Below are positions 45,293 through 54,542 of a DNA stretch of 64,000 bases, piece by piece; the first letter of the stretch is position 1, and every line of letters begins with the position of its first letter. Location of the stretch: assembly GCA_026702845.1 (NCBI GenBank), contig JADCLS010000005.1, positions 1 through 64,000 on the forward strand. Direction: 5' to 3'. The notes under the pieces are model-generated. The model searched no databases, was not told the origin of the DNA, and saw only the letters and a program-made list of their open reading frames with translations. The stretch comes from Candidatus Heimdallarchaeota archaeon (GTDB lineage Archaea; Asgardarchaeota; Heimdallarchaeia; Heimdallarchaeales; Kariarchaeaceae). Made by a program: the position numbers and the translations under genes.

Positions 45293-45487
45293 TTAATTTT
45301 TAGAATTATCCACAATCACTTGAAAAATAGTCGAAAATTCTGAATTTATTTCATCAACATTAGGTTGATTTCTTTCAGAGATTGCTGGCTGTTCTGTTAT
45401 TATAATTCCTCTTTCAAGAAAGAAAACTAACAAAATATAAATCACTCTGAGTTGATTGAATACTAATTGTATATTATTAATTCGCAT
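45293..45487 (-). CDS. Possible small membrane-associated protein
   Basis: A 64-codon frame (ATG 45487) with a hydrophobic stretch (LRVIYILLVFFLERGIII) and an acidic tail. It overlaps the end of the upstream acetyltransferase gene by 11 bp, compatible with coupled translation. The evidence is only open frame and layout. Confidence 0.3.
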   Translation of the reverse strand: MRINNIQLVFNQLRVIYILLVFFLERGIIITEQPAISERNQPNVDEINSEFSTIFQVIVDNSKN

Positions 45488-46421
45488 AAAATTCATAGGT
45501 ATATTCAGTACCTGAATCAACAAAACCTAACTTGGCGTTTACTCTTTTCATGGATATATTTTCATGATCCATGGTCGTCTCGATACGTGTGATGTCTGGA
45601 TGTCTCTGCTTTACATAGCTAATGGCTTGAGATTTGAGCTGAGAGCAGATCCCCCTTCCTCTGTAATCGGGATGTGTTCCACTGAATCGCTGGTAGATGG
45701 CATGGTCTTGATTATGTGACATCATCAACTCAGTCAGGGCAATTACCTGATTATCCATGATAGCAATAGCAACTATTGTGGATCGGGCATATCTGCTTAG
45801 CATATCCTTCAAAGACGGTGCAGATATCGCGGAATATGTCATCATCGATGGTTCATCTTGTTTGGCCAGGTTGTAGAGATCAATGATTCTCTCATACACC
45901 TCGAGCTCAGGATCCTCAAATAGCTGAATTTCAAGGTCTTTGTCTAGTGGAACAGGCTGAAATTTATCCATATGTAATCGGTAATGATAGGCTGATCCAG
46001 TCAACTTCCCCCCCATTGTTTCAGCAAAAGTAACAGATGCTGCATCATCGGTGAAACAGAATAATTTGTCTACCCAGCTAGTATCAAGGGTAGTACGCAT
46101 CTGAGCAAACAATGCCGAACCAATTCCCCTTCGGCGATACTGCATACTCACAAAGATAAATGCATAACATTCCCTCGGTATATGATCCTCAGTGATTTTC
46201 ATCTGGATCATCCCATATCCCATAGCTTGCTCATCATGTGCTAGAATATACAGATTTGGTGTCTCCAGCCCATGTTTTTTGCAGGTTTTATCGATAATGC
46301 TCAGATCCTGTTGCAATGCTTCTCCATGATCTGCTGTTCCATCTATTAGTTCATTGTACAGATTGGACCATAGGGTAAAGTATTGGTGATCACTATCATG
46401 TCTGAGATTAGTGATGTGCAT
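45477..46421 (-). CDS. Tandem GNAT acetyltransferase
   Basis: A 314-residue protein with two GNAT domains. The first (1-about 150) has VSMQYRRRGIGSALFAQM; the second (about 160-310) has GTHPDYRGRGICSQLKSQAI with TRIETTMDHENISMKRVNAKLGF, the usual GNAT C-terminal half. Both CoA loops are intact, as in mycothiol synthase-like or Eis-like tandem enzymes; the acceptor substrate is unknown. Same general plan as the 36375-37358 gene, which has only one intact loop. Confidence 0.85.
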   Translation of the reverse strand: MHITNLRHDSDHQYFTLWSNLYNELIDGTADHGEALQQDLSIIDKTCKKHGLETPNLYILAHDEQAMGYGMIQMKITEDHIPRECYAFIFVSMQYRRRGIGSALFAQMRTTLDTSWVDKLFCFTDDAASVTFAETMGGKLTGSAYHYRLHMDKFQPVPLDKDLEIQLFEDPELEVYERIIDLYNLAKQDEPSMMTYSAISAPSLKDMLSRYARSTIVAIAIMDNQVIALTELMMSHNQDHAIYQRFSGTHPDYRGRGICSQLKSQAISYVKQRHPDITRIETTMDHENISMKRVNAKLGFVDSGTEYTYEFYAN

Positions 46422-46542
46422 AGGCTATGGATTATGAGGGAATACTTCAAGCTTTAGCTCGTATACAGCAGAGTATTTTTATGAAAACATACCAGTGAGA
46501 GTATTTAGGTATAAATATATAAAGTGACCTTGATCAGTAGGC

Positions 46543-47376
46543 ATGAGACGCACCATTGTTTTCTTGATTGCTATAATAATATTCTTGATCTTGTGGAATT
46601 CTCTGACAGTAGTACCAGACAATTTCGATGATGGTGTGGCATCAGTAGATAGCTTTGAAGTCCAGTCCAGTAGTGAGGATAAATTGATCATCCTTGATAG
46701 CTCTGGAGTTATTGGTCCCAGGGTGGATGAAGATATTGTAATTACTATTGTCTGTACTTATATTGATTGGACAACTCTCCTTACTCGACCCCAGAGTTGT
46801 GGTGAGGATACTCTAATCATTCCAGCTAGAGGGTATATCACCTTTGATGTTGCGTGGAGTACAGATGGTGGTTGGGTGAAAACCTATGAACTCACCTCAA
46901 ATACATTATTTTCTGTAGCAGTGGTTCCTCCCTCCGCACTAGCTCGATTTGAACAGGATTATGACATTGTCCAGGGGAATTATGTTGAACCAGAAACTGA
47001 TTTTGTGGTCAATTTTATCAGCTGGGGGTTGTTCATTGCAGTATTTGTGATACGTATTGAGATTTGGTTCAGAACCAAAACTCCCCTGGATCGGCTAGAT
47101 TTCATCAAAAAGAATGGAGGAACCAACCTTACATGTAGCTGTGGTCAACGTTATGAGGCTCATCTATCCAGCTGTTCGCAGTGTTCCACCAAGACACCTA
47201 GCTGTGCTCTGTGTTACGCATCATTTGAGAAGGGGGAGCAGGTATTCCATCTTCCATGTTGTGATAGCTATCTCCACAGCGAGGACCTATTCACTTGGTT
47301 GAAGAAGAATCACAGAATTTGTCCACTCTGCAGAAGAGAATTGCTTTCCCTTTCTGGAAGCTATCTTTATGCTTGA
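46543..47376 (+). CDS. Membrane RING-finger protein (paralogue 1)
   Basis: A 277-residue protein: TM helix 5-22, an exported beta-rich domain (25-160), TM helix about 163-183, and a cytosolic zinc region from about 195. The zinc region has CSCG and CSQC (a first pair of C-x2-C type motifs), then a RING-like finger: CALC, LPCC, DSYLH, SED and CPLC. The last-but-one ligand position has Asp (SED) where RING-H2 has Cys, as in Rbx1-type fingers. The order matches a membrane-anchored E3 ligase facing the cytosol. Start ATG 46543. The next gene is a shorter paralogue. Confidence 0.75.
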   Translation: MRRTIVFLIAIIIFLILWNSLTVVPDNFDDGVASVDSFEVQSSSEDKLIILDSSGVIGPRVDEDIVITIVCTYIDWTTLLTRPQSCGEDTLIIPARGYITFDVAWSTDGGWVKTYELTSNTLFSVAVVPPSALARFEQDYDIVQGNYVEPETDFVVNFISWGLFIAVFVIRIEIWFRTKTPLDRLDFIKKNGGTNLTCSCGQRYEAHLSSCSQCSTKTPSCALCYASFEKGEQVFHLPCCDSYLHSEDLFTWLKKNHRICPLCRRELLSLSGSYLYA

Positions 47377-47416
47377 CTGGTCAAAAGATACCCTGATGGT
47401 GTAAACGATAATAAAT

Positions 47417-47923
47417 GTGGTTGATGTTAGTCGTTTTGTGACAAGTATTTTGCGCAAGGTAATTATGGGATTGTCCATAGTAGTATTGCTAGTAATAATA
47501 CTCATTGATCAGGGTATTCTTTCACCATTGCCTCGTGGATTAAGTATTGTCTTTCTTGTTCTGATGTTGATCGTCTTAATGTTGATTGCTAAATTTTATC
47601 AATCAAAATCTCCACCTCCGGAGAAACAATCTACCCGATTACTATTAGATGGAAAGGTTACTCGTTTGGTATATCAACACGATCTCCTGTGCCAAAGCTG
47701 TGGGGAAAAGTTCGGAATGCACCTTACAACATGCCCCCAGTGTCTAACTGAGGCACCAAATTGTCCTATCTGCTATCGTGGCTTCTCCACAGGTGAGGAG
47801 GTGCTGGTGCTTCCATGCTGTACCTCGCATCTCCATACTTCCGATATTGATCTGTGGGTTAGGAGTGGGTCTGCACAATGTCCTGTGTGCCGGCGATCAC
47901 TACGTATGCTGATCTGGATCTAA
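47417..47923 (+). CDS. Membrane RING-finger protein (paralogue 2)
   Basis: A 168-residue protein with two N-terminal TM helices (about 15-33 and 38-58) and no exported domain, followed by the same zinc module as the preceding gene: CQSCG and CPQC, then CPIC, LPCC, TSHLH, TSD and CPVC. The modules align over 75 residues without major gaps, so the genes arose by duplication. The conserved PCC-x3-LH-x2-D pattern is a shared RING variant. GTG 47417 is the only upstream start; a Met 16 residues later is possible. Confidence 0.72.
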   Translation: MVDVSRFVTSILRKVIMGLSIVVLLVIILIDQGILSPLPRGLSIVFLVLMLIVLMLIAKFYQSKSPPPEKQSTRLLLDGKVTRLVYQHDLLCQSCGEKFGMHLTTCPQCLTEAPNCPICYRGFSTGEEVLVLPCCTSHLHTSDIDLWVRSGSAQCPVCRRSLRMLIWI

Positions 47924-47938
47924 AGTAATTCTGCCGAA

Positions 47939-48130
47939 TCATTTTGCTTCTGCATAAGTTCTTTCCGCGGAACATATTGCTTCTGCAATAACTTTCTCTC
48001 GCAATATCACTGTACAAAAAGGCCTGTTTTCTAATCGCAGAAGCATCCATCGCTTCTGCGGAACATATCCTTTCCGCATAATTTGCTTCTGCAGAAGATG
48101 ATTCCGCGGAATATTTTTCTGCGGTATTGC
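47939..48130. repeat. Degenerate 15-bp-period GCRGAA repeat
   Basis: On the minus strand GCRGAA (R = A or G) recurs about every 15-18 bp at least seven times between 48130 and 47939. This makes short palindromes such as CTTCTGCAGAAG and TTCCGCGGAA. Translated, it gives AE followed by three residues repeatedly (TAEKY, SAESS, SAEAN, YAERI), but a frame break near 48000 and lack of a proper start argue against a live gene. It may be a pentapeptide-like gene relic or a minisatellite. It fills most of the 318-bp gap before the ECF operon. Confidence 0.65.
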
Positions 48131-48241
48131 ATCACATGCTGCAAGAAATAAGTCAGGTATAAATGAACAACTCAAACAATATGTTGAGTGTGAGATTTTT
48201 TTTATGCGACAAAATATATAGAAGAATTGAATCGATTTGCC

Positions 48242-48961
48242 CTATATATCAGTATCAATATTGGTATCATCCGATCGTCGACTGAGTCCGCGACGGAAAT
48301 TTTGGTATGATTTGTATGATCCCTTGATCTTCCCCTCATGCAGCAGATAAATTCTATCTGCGATTTTAATGAATTCCTTATCATTGGATGTTATCACAAC
48401 AGTATGGTTATGACTCAACTTTTTAATCGTCTCAATCACTTTTGGTTTGGTCCATATATCCAAACCAACACCAGGAGAATCAAGTAATAACACCTTGGGT
48501 TTCATAGCCAGCAATCCTGCAAGGGCAACCAGGGTTTTCTCACCAAGAGATAATGATATGGTCTCTCGATCAAGTAAATGCAAGATTCCCACCTCCTGGC
48601 AGGCTTCAATAACTCTTCTATGTACCAGTTCCTTCTTCAGACCAAGATTTCGAGGGCCAAATGCCACATCATCAGCAACAACAGGATAGAAGATCTGATC
48701 CTCCGGATTCTCAAATAAGAAGCCGATTTTTTCATAATGGATAGTTGTACCCTGGCTGACATTGATTCCATCCACCACCACATGTCCTTTACTGGGTTTA
48801 TGTAGCCCATTCATATGCTTGAGAACTGAACTTTTACCACTCCCCAACTTACCAACGATGACTACGATTTGGAATTCATCTACACGCAGAGTTACACCAT
48901 TGAGCAGATTGCGTCTCTGCCCGGGATATCGAAAATGAATATTTTTTACATGAATAAACAC
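48242..48961 (-). CDS. ECF-type transporter ATPase (EcfA-like) with degenerate catalytic residues
   Basis: About 239 residues, an ABC ATPase of the CbiO/EcfA group. Walker A is intact (GKLGSGKSS, K43). Other positions deviate: the Q-loop Gln is Glu (FENPED, E84), the signature LSGGQ reads LSLGE (137-141), the Walker B glutamate is Ser (LLLDSPG, S162), and the switch His is Asn (TSND, N193). ATP binding is likely but hydrolysis doubtful unless another ATPase subunit pairs with it; none is adjacent. GTG 48961 is chosen because GAGGTGATC (48973-48965), a near-perfect anti-SD match, lies just upstream. Its SD overlaps the EcfT stop. Confidence 0.85.
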   Translation of the reverse strand: MFIHVKNIHFRYPGQRRNLLNGVTLRVDEFQIVVIVGKLGSGKSSVLKHMNGLHKPSKGHVVVDGINVSQGTTIHYEKIGFLFENPEDQIFYPVVADDVAFGPRNLGLKKELVHRRVIEACQEVGILHLLDRETISLSLGEKTLVALAGLLAMKPKVLLLDSPGVGLDIWTKPKVIETIKKLSHNHTVVITSNDKEFIKIADRIYLLHEGKIKGSYKSYQNFRRGLSRRSDDTNIDTDI

Positions 48962-48966
48962 AAAGA

Positions 48967-49713
48967 TCACCTCAATAAAGGAGTGGCCAGGGTTATTGAC
49001 CAAAACATGGATGCGATGAGCATCAATGCTAACCCATCAGAGGTCCATGTCCTGATGGTGGTGGTGAATTTTCCATCAAATCCACGTGCTGAAAGGATAT
49101 CTGCAGTAGAATCGGAGTATCTCAGGGTGGAGGCAAGGATTCTTGCCAGAATCTCCATACGTAACTTGAAATCTTTCATCCAGTGTCCAGTAAATGCGCC
49201 TCTGGTTCGTGCAGCCAGTAATTTTTTCTTGTAGTTACTGCTCATGGTGACAGCAATACGATTAATTAGCATCAGGATAGTCACCAGGTTCTCATTGATC
49301 TTCAGAGCAGCCAATGCCTCGATAATATTGTTGATATTGGGCTCTGATTCCAGCATAATGGTGGAATGCAATGCTGAAATGGTGAATCTGAAGGCAATCA
49401 ACCGGGCAAACTCATATGGTTCATACCTCCGTGAGAATTGGAAGAGATGAATGGTCACCGGTTCTTTGATGGCCAGACTGAATACAACCAATACAGTGAT
49501 CAACCAGGGGGTGGCAATGAGAAATTTCTTGATGAAGGTACGTTTTGGCCGGTACAGCAACATCAAAGGGATGGTGAAGGTACCAAAAACCAGTACCTGA
49601 AAAGGTTCTATACTGACAGAAACACCGATAATCATCATCAAGGTGACAATGACCTTGGATCGTGGATCAAGAGTAAGGATATCTCCTTTGATGTCAATAA
49701 TCTCATCCTCCAT
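48967..49713 (-). CDS. ECF-type transporter T component (EcfT/CbiQ-like)
   Basis: A 248-residue membrane protein with about five TM helices. The cytoplasmic coupling motifs are visible as ARTRGAF and ARGFDG, the paired Ala-Arg-Gly signatures that dock into the ATPase grooves. The first helix follows LDPRSKVIVT, typical of the family. It couples ATPase movement to the substrate-binding S component. It overlaps the S gene by one base upstream and runs into the ATPase gene downstream. Confidence 0.88.
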   Translation of the reverse strand: MEDEIIDIKGDILTLDPRSKVIVTLMMIIGVSVSIEPFQVLVFGTFTIPLMLLYRPKRTFIKKFLIATPWLITVLVVFSLAIKEPVTIHLFQFSRRYEPYEFARLIAFRFTISALHSTIMLESEPNINNIIEALAALKINENLVTILMLINRIAVTMSSNYKKKLLAARTRGAFTGHWMKDFKLRMEILARILASTLRYSDSTADILSARGFDGKFTTTIRTWTSDGLALMLIASMFWSITLATPLLR

Positions 49714-50474
49714 TATTCCTCATCCTCCTCTTCATAATCATCATATTCCTCATAATCTTCATCATCATACTCTCCTTCCTCCTCCTCATCATTGAACAGG
49801 TAGAGATTATCCTCTCCCACCTCCAGGGTCTCCATATACTCCAGTAATTCCTCCGTATAACTCGGTCCCTGTGCTCTGGTGTAATAAGAGAAGCTGATTG
49901 CAGTGAAAAATCCCTCTATCACACTCAAAATGACCAGAAATAACATGGTAGGCAGGGTATACTGCTCCAATTCTGCATCTGTAGTATGAGATATACTCAG
50001 TTCTGATAGAACCAGCAAGCCATCAAGGATAATGAATGCCATTCCAGTGGTGAATGCAATGATATAATCCAATCGTCGTCCCACCCGCTCGAATCCAATC
50101 ATCTTATGTGGGATGTATCCCAGACCAAGGCTGATGATGAGCATATTGGTGAGATTAAGCCCCAATGCACCAAGAGATCCTGGAATGATCACATGATTGA
50201 GAATCATGGCCCCAGATCCTACGATTACTCCTTTTCTAAGCCCAAAAATCAGCAAAACCAGCATCATTCCTGATAAATTGAAGGGAATGGGTAGCGGAGA
50301 TGGGATGGGTATACTGGAGATGACAAAAACAAAGCCTCCAACGGTTGCCATACGCATTCGCTCACGATTATCTGATACTGATGTGTTTTTGAACAGAAAA
50401 TACAGGACAATCGATGCAAAAATCCACCCTATAACGATTAATGGTGCAGAAATAAAACTCTCAGAAGTTCTCAT
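49713..50474 (-). CDS. ECF-type transporter S component (CbiM-like), acidic tail
   Basis: A 253-residue membrane protein with about six TM helices. GGFVFVISSIPIPSPLPIPFNLSG, FGLRKGVIVGSGAMILNHVIIPG and LGLNLTNM resemble CbiM/NikM-type S components of cobalt or nickel ECF systems. The metal-binding N-terminal MHIxxG is absent; an extra N-terminal TM is present instead. The substrate may therefore not be a metal ion. The C-terminal 25 residues are almost purely Asp/Glu/Tyr, an unusual cytosolic acidic tail. First gene of the S-T-A operon. Confidence 0.75.
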   Translation of the reverse strand: MRTSESFISAPLIVIGWIFASIVLYFLFKNTSVSDNRERMRMATVGGFVFVISSIPIPSPLPIPFNLSGMMLVLLIFGLRKGVIVGSGAMILNHVIIPGSLGALGLNLTNMLIISLGLGYIPHKMIGFERVGRRLDYIIAFTTGMAFIILDGLLVLSELSISHTTDAELEQYTLPTMLFLVILSVIEGFFTAISFSYYTRAQGPSYTEELLEYMETLEVGEDNLYLFNDEEEEGEYDDEDYEEYDDYEEEDEE

Positions 50475-50549
50475 TGATGGATACCGGTATCACTTCACAA
50501 GGTAAGATAAAGCTTATTCATAAAAAATAGCAATTTGGTTTGATCGATA

Positions 50550-52748
50550 TCATATTCCCATGACAAGCTCTTGTAGTAGGGTGATAATGCCCTTGACGGG
50601 GAAATCAGTGATTTTATTACCATCCCGGGCCTGATTCTCATAATTTCGGTACATGTGGGTCAATCCAAAGATCTGCTCTCCCATTTGTTGCGCCTCTTGG
50701 GATTGTACACTGGCAAGTAAATCTGCAGTCTTCTGTGCAATATCCTTGGCTTCTCCCCAGTTGAGTGCCTTGTCTGAGTTATCATCAACCATCATGGCGA
50801 TAATTGATTTCTTCACCGTAGTTACAACATTTTTCAATGCCTGGGTACTGATGGCTATACTCTCAAATATCTTGAAATCAATGGGCATACCCCTGATTTT
50901 GATGGGAGCCTGGTTCTTGACAATTGTTTTTGCAGCCAGCTCTATCATTGCTGCATCCTTCTCAAAGGCTGAGAGTTCTTCTAAATCAATTTCCAATGGT
51001 TTTTTCATATTAGGATTGGAGAGAATGGAATTCTCAATCAATGGTGCAATACGATTGACAAATTGGAACTGGATGACTGCTGATTTCAGCTGAATCTCTG
51101 CAATCAAGCCTCTTAGTAATGATTTTTTCTTCATGGGCATGATCAGCTTCTTGATGAGTTCTGTAGTCTCATCAGCTTTGATATCAGCAATGAATTGCGA
51201 TGCGGCTTCAGTCAGCTTGTATGCCTTGGATCTCATTAACATCTCCTTGACTGGATTGGTGCCAAATTCCTCATTTGCAAATTCCTGCATCAACAAGGCT
51301 TCAGTTGCAGACTTTATAGCTAATATCTCACGAGTTGCCGTTTCAACGGCTTTATTACTCTCAGGTAGAACAAATAATGCCAGCATTGGTGCCTCCAGAT
51401 TCATTACAACATCTTCCAGGCCATCGAGATTATCAGGATCCTTGTTGATAATACGAATCCAGTTACTGGATAATTGATGTGTTGCTTTGTGGAGCCGTTC
51501 TGTTACCGTTTTAATCCGTTTTTCCACAAAATTCAAGACTTCATCAATTTTGTAATCTTTATTTTTGATCTGCTCTTCAATATAGGAGAATACAGTCTCG
51601 TAGGTCACTGCCACACTAGTGAGGTAGGCCACATCTCCAGTATTCAACACATGATTGAGCTTTTCAAGGTTAGTACCCACAATCAGCTTCACTAAATTTA
51701 GATCTTTCTCCTTCAGAGCATCAATCACCTTATCGTAATCCGAGGATATCTGTGCCAGTACACTCATCTGTTCATAGATGAGCCACTGTAGATGGGCTGA
51801 TGAACCCCAGAAATCATAATTATCCTTCATATCCAGGTTCTCTATGGGTAGAGGGCTGGTGAGATTAACTGCAAGTTTGAAATAATCTGCAGCAATGGAG
51901 TTTGCTCGTTGTCGTAGTGCAGCAATACCAAGACGTTTGTAATGCTGGGCAAGTGATAGATTGGAGAATGCCTGTGTAGGTGCATAGAAGGTGGAGGTGA
52001 ACTCCATACCCCTGGTGACCAGATCAGAGGTAGTCTGTGACCAGTTGATATTCATGGAGCTGATATGCTCCACAGCATGCTGAGATAGTGAGTACATGGC
52101 TATGGGGTCCTTCCACCACCATGAATTTGCCGATTCGATGAGTGAATCCTTTACCCTGGAGATGAGAAAATGTGCCTGTTTGAGGTCGTATTCTCCCAGA
52201 ATCTTGGGAATTAATTCAGGACCTTCCTCCAATTCATCAAGATAGCTGAGCCGTTGTTTCTCCTGTGCAAGAAATAGCTTCTCCCCAAGGGTGATTCTAG
52301 CATCCTGTGTGAAAAATTCTGCACCTGCCTGAAATGCCAGCAGGGTGAGTTCATCAAATGATTTTTTAGTTTCAATATATCCCATCTGATTGATACTCTT
52401 ATCTGACACATCCTGTCCAAAGAGTCCACGTTTCTCAATAGTTGAGTAGAGGTAGCTCATTATAGAAAGATCAAGCCAGAATTCCGTGATATTCTTGATT
52501 CTCTCAAGGTCCTCCTTGGATGGTGCCTTGTTGGAGCGTCTGATCCCATCGATTAATCGATCATAGAAGCGTTTGGTAAGATTGACTACTTCCAGCAGAT
52601 CATTGACCACATTACCTGAGAAATGTACCCAAGCATCGGAGATCTCCTTTTTCTCATCAATCTCGATGAAATCAAGATATAATTTATCTCGTTGGTCAGT
52701 GAGCGATCCAAAACGGGTAAATATTAAGTCATTATCGATTTTACTCAT
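50550..52748 (-). CDS. Large alpha-helical protein, unknown function
   Basis: About 732 residues, nearly all helical, no TM segment. Middle portions look like degenerate TPR or HEAT-type helical pairs (HYKRLGIAALRQRANSIAADYFKLAVNL; IYEQMSVLAQISSDYDKVIDALKEKD). A C-terminal region is rich in Met/Lys/Ala helices. No family recognised. ATG 52748 is preferred over GTG 52757 because GAGTG lies a few bases upstream. It is divergent from the NSUN-like gene across a 283-bp gap, suggesting a shared control region. Confidence 0.7.
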   Translation of the reverse strand: MSKIDNDLIFTRFGSLTDQRDKLYLDFIEIDEKKEISDAWVHFSGNVVNDLLEVVNLTKRFYDRLIDGIRRSNKAPSKEDLERIKNITEFWLDLSIMSYLYSTIEKRGLFGQDVSDKSINQMGYIETKKSFDELTLLAFQAGAEFFTQDARITLGEKLFLAQEKQRLSYLDELEEGPELIPKILGEYDLKQAHFLISRVKDSLIESANSWWWKDPIAMYSLSQHAVEHISSMNINWSQTTSDLVTRGMEFTSTFYAPTQAFSNLSLAQHYKRLGIAALRQRANSIAADYFKLAVNLTSPLPIENLDMKDNYDFWGSSAHLQWLIYEQMSVLAQISSDYDKVIDALKEKDLNLVKLIVGTNLEKLNHVLNTGDVAYLTSVAVTYETVFSYIEEQIKNKDYKIDEVLNFVEKRIKTVTERLHKATHQLSSNWIRIINKDPDNLDGLEDVVMNLEAPMLALFVLPESNKAVETATREILAIKSATEALLMQEFANEEFGTNPVKEMLMRSKAYKLTEAASQFIADIKADETTELIKKLIMPMKKKSLLRGLIAEIQLKSAVIQFQFVNRIAPLIENSILSNPNMKKPLEIDLEELSAFEKDAAMIELAAKTIVKNQAPIKIRGMPIDFKIFESIAISTQALKNVVTTVKKSIIAMMVDDNSDKALNWGEAKDIAQKTADLLASVQSQEAQQMGEQIFGLTHMYRNYENQARDGNKITDFPVKGIITLLQELVMGI

Positions 52749-53031
52749 AGTATTCACTCAAATATATCTGATACGCGGTTTGATGATACATAAACTCCAT
52801 TGATTCGGGGTAAACAATTTGCAGGTATTGAGCATATTTTCATCTTTTCGTGAGTGTATTGGCAAATTTTTATCAGATTCTGCTATCTAGCTGTCTAAAA
52901 AAACTGAAAAAATATGCGATGGGTGATAGAGGTTACTAAACCTATATTACTATAATGGATTCCGATCGGTTGAGGATTCGAGAAAAATTACTAGGGTTAT
53001 ATCACATCTTCTAAAAGATATTAGTACAATT

Positions 53032-54348
53032 GTGAAGTACCACAAGGACATCAGTTCCCGACTTTGCTTCCTCCTTGGTGCACGTCGAGCAATTGAGTTG
53101 ATGTTGGCTGTGAAAGATGCTCCTGCCAATCACTTCTTGATTCTCAACCTTCCCAAGCGTGAGAAGAGCATGGAACGTGTGCTAGACAAGGTACAGAAGA
53201 GCATTACCCAACAGGGATACGAAAATGCAGTGCTCGATGGGGTAGATAATGTGGTTATTGTGTCTATCGTTGACAGAAAGGTCAATCCACCAAAAACAGA
53301 GGGAGTGGATAATGTAGCCAACAAGTATGTCCTTGATGAAGTTCAACACAAAGGTCTTCCTCAGGTGATCCTTGTGAGAGGGGCATCGATCAACTCTTCT
53401 ATGGGTGCGGATGTAACTTCCGGGGATATCAAAACCCTACCTCAGATAGATAATGGTGAGGAAGTAATCCTGCTGGATATTCATTATGAGGTGATTGGCT
53501 ATGGTATATCACAGATGTCAACGGAGGAGATCAAACGTTCACCTGGTAGGGTGGCCATTCGGACACAGGAGGGAAGATATGATGTTCCCAAGTATCATTC
53601 TGATAAACGATATATGAATGGCCTGTACTCTGTTTCCACATTACCTCGTATCATGGGCCTTGAATTACTGGAATTTACGGATAAGAAGGCAGTCATCCTG
53701 GTGATCTCACAGGATAATGGTGAGATTGCAGTGGAGGCTTTCAATCGTGCACCTCCTGGTAGTAAAGTATACCTGATGATCAGAAATGAGAATCATGCCA
53801 AGGCAGTACAGTCGACATTTGATCGATTACAAGTGGAACGAGAAAACTTCCAGATTGTCAAGGATCCGCTTGATCGGTTCTCCAAGAGTAGACCCAAGGA
53901 GAAATTCACTCATTTCTTCCTGGAGATGAACTCCACCGAGACTGGTATGCGACCAAATCCATATTTTGAGATGGAGGAAAAGAATATCATTGGTAATGCA
54001 AGAAATCAATTCTCAGCATTAAGATCAATCTCACTTATTGGTGTCAAAGGTGCACAAATCGCTTATGTCACCCATTCTATTGATCCCACTGAGAATGAGG
54101 AGGTACTCTGCCAGGGATTCAGACAGGGTAATTTCTCACCAGGAGTTATCCCCGAGGATATTAGGGTCAAATTTCCATTATCCAACTCTGCATTGCCAGA
54201 AATTCCCACTGTCACAGTTCAGGGTAGCATTGACCTGCAGAAAATGATCGAGGAAGCTGACTTTGCTGAATCTTGGATTAATATCGATCCTCTAAAACAT
54301 AAATCTGATGCTGGATTTGTTGCTAAATTTTACATGAAAAAACGATAA
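53032..54348 (+). CDS. NSUN/RsmB-like RNA methyltransferase fold with PUA domain, catalytic residues lost
   Basis: A 438-residue protein: an N-terminal region (1-110), a PUA domain (about 118-195: VILVRGASINSSMGADV, EVILLDIHYEVIGYGISQMSTEEI), then a Rossmann methyltransferase fold. It follows the m5C-methyltransferase plan, but each key motif is altered. The SAM loop CAAPGGKT reads ISQDNGE; the DAPCSG catalytic motif reads EMNST (298-302, Ser301 in the Cys place); the TCS motif reads THS (H348 for Cys), although YVTHSIDPTENEEVL otherwise matches YSTCSLxPEENExVV. It is therefore probably an RNA-binding pseudoenzyme. GTG 53032 is the start. Confidence 0.8.
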   Translation: MKYHKDISSRLCFLLGARRAIELMLAVKDAPANHFLILNLPKREKSMERVLDKVQKSITQQGYENAVLDGVDNVVIVSIVDRKVNPPKTEGVDNVANKYVLDEVQHKGLPQVILVRGASINSSMGADVTSGDIKTLPQIDNGEEVILLDIHYEVIGYGISQMSTEEIKRSPGRVAIRTQEGRYDVPKYHSDKRYMNGLYSVSTLPRIMGLELLEFTDKKAVILVISQDNGEIAVEAFNRAPPGSKVYLMIRNENHAKAVQSTFDRLQVERENFQIVKDPLDRFSKSRPKEKFTHFFLEMNSTETGMRPNPYFEMEEKNIIGNARNQFSALRSISLIGVKGAQIAYVTHSIDPTENEEVLCQGFRQGNFSPGVIPEDIRVKFPLSNSALPEIPTVTVQGSIDLQKMIEEADFAESWINIDPLKHKSDAGFVAKFYMKKR

Positions 54349-54381
54349 AACGGTATCCATACCAATTCATTATACCCATCA

Positions 54382-54542
54382 CATATGATCCATTGATGAA
54401 TTATACATATGCAATTTACATATGATATTGCTGATGTCCACCTACTAGGTTCTGGGCAAGTAAATTACTATACTTTTATTACACTCTCTCGAGTGTGAGA
54501 ATCGGAAATGCATATGGATGGTACATATGAATGTTGCATATG
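54382..54542. repeat. Cluster of CATATG palindromes at 13-bp spacing
   Basis: CATATG occurs at 54382, 54406, 54419, 54511, 54524 and 54537, six times in 161 bp. Three steps are exactly 13 bp (54406 to 54419, 54511 to 54524, 54524 to 54537). Four more copies lie further right in the same intergenic region. The regularity resembles iterons or a multi-site operator. Confidence 0.7.

Noticed and set aside
47939..48175. 78-codon minus-strand frame over the repeat region
   Set aside because: It only stays open because of the GCRGAA repeat; it shifts register against the repeat and has no start context.
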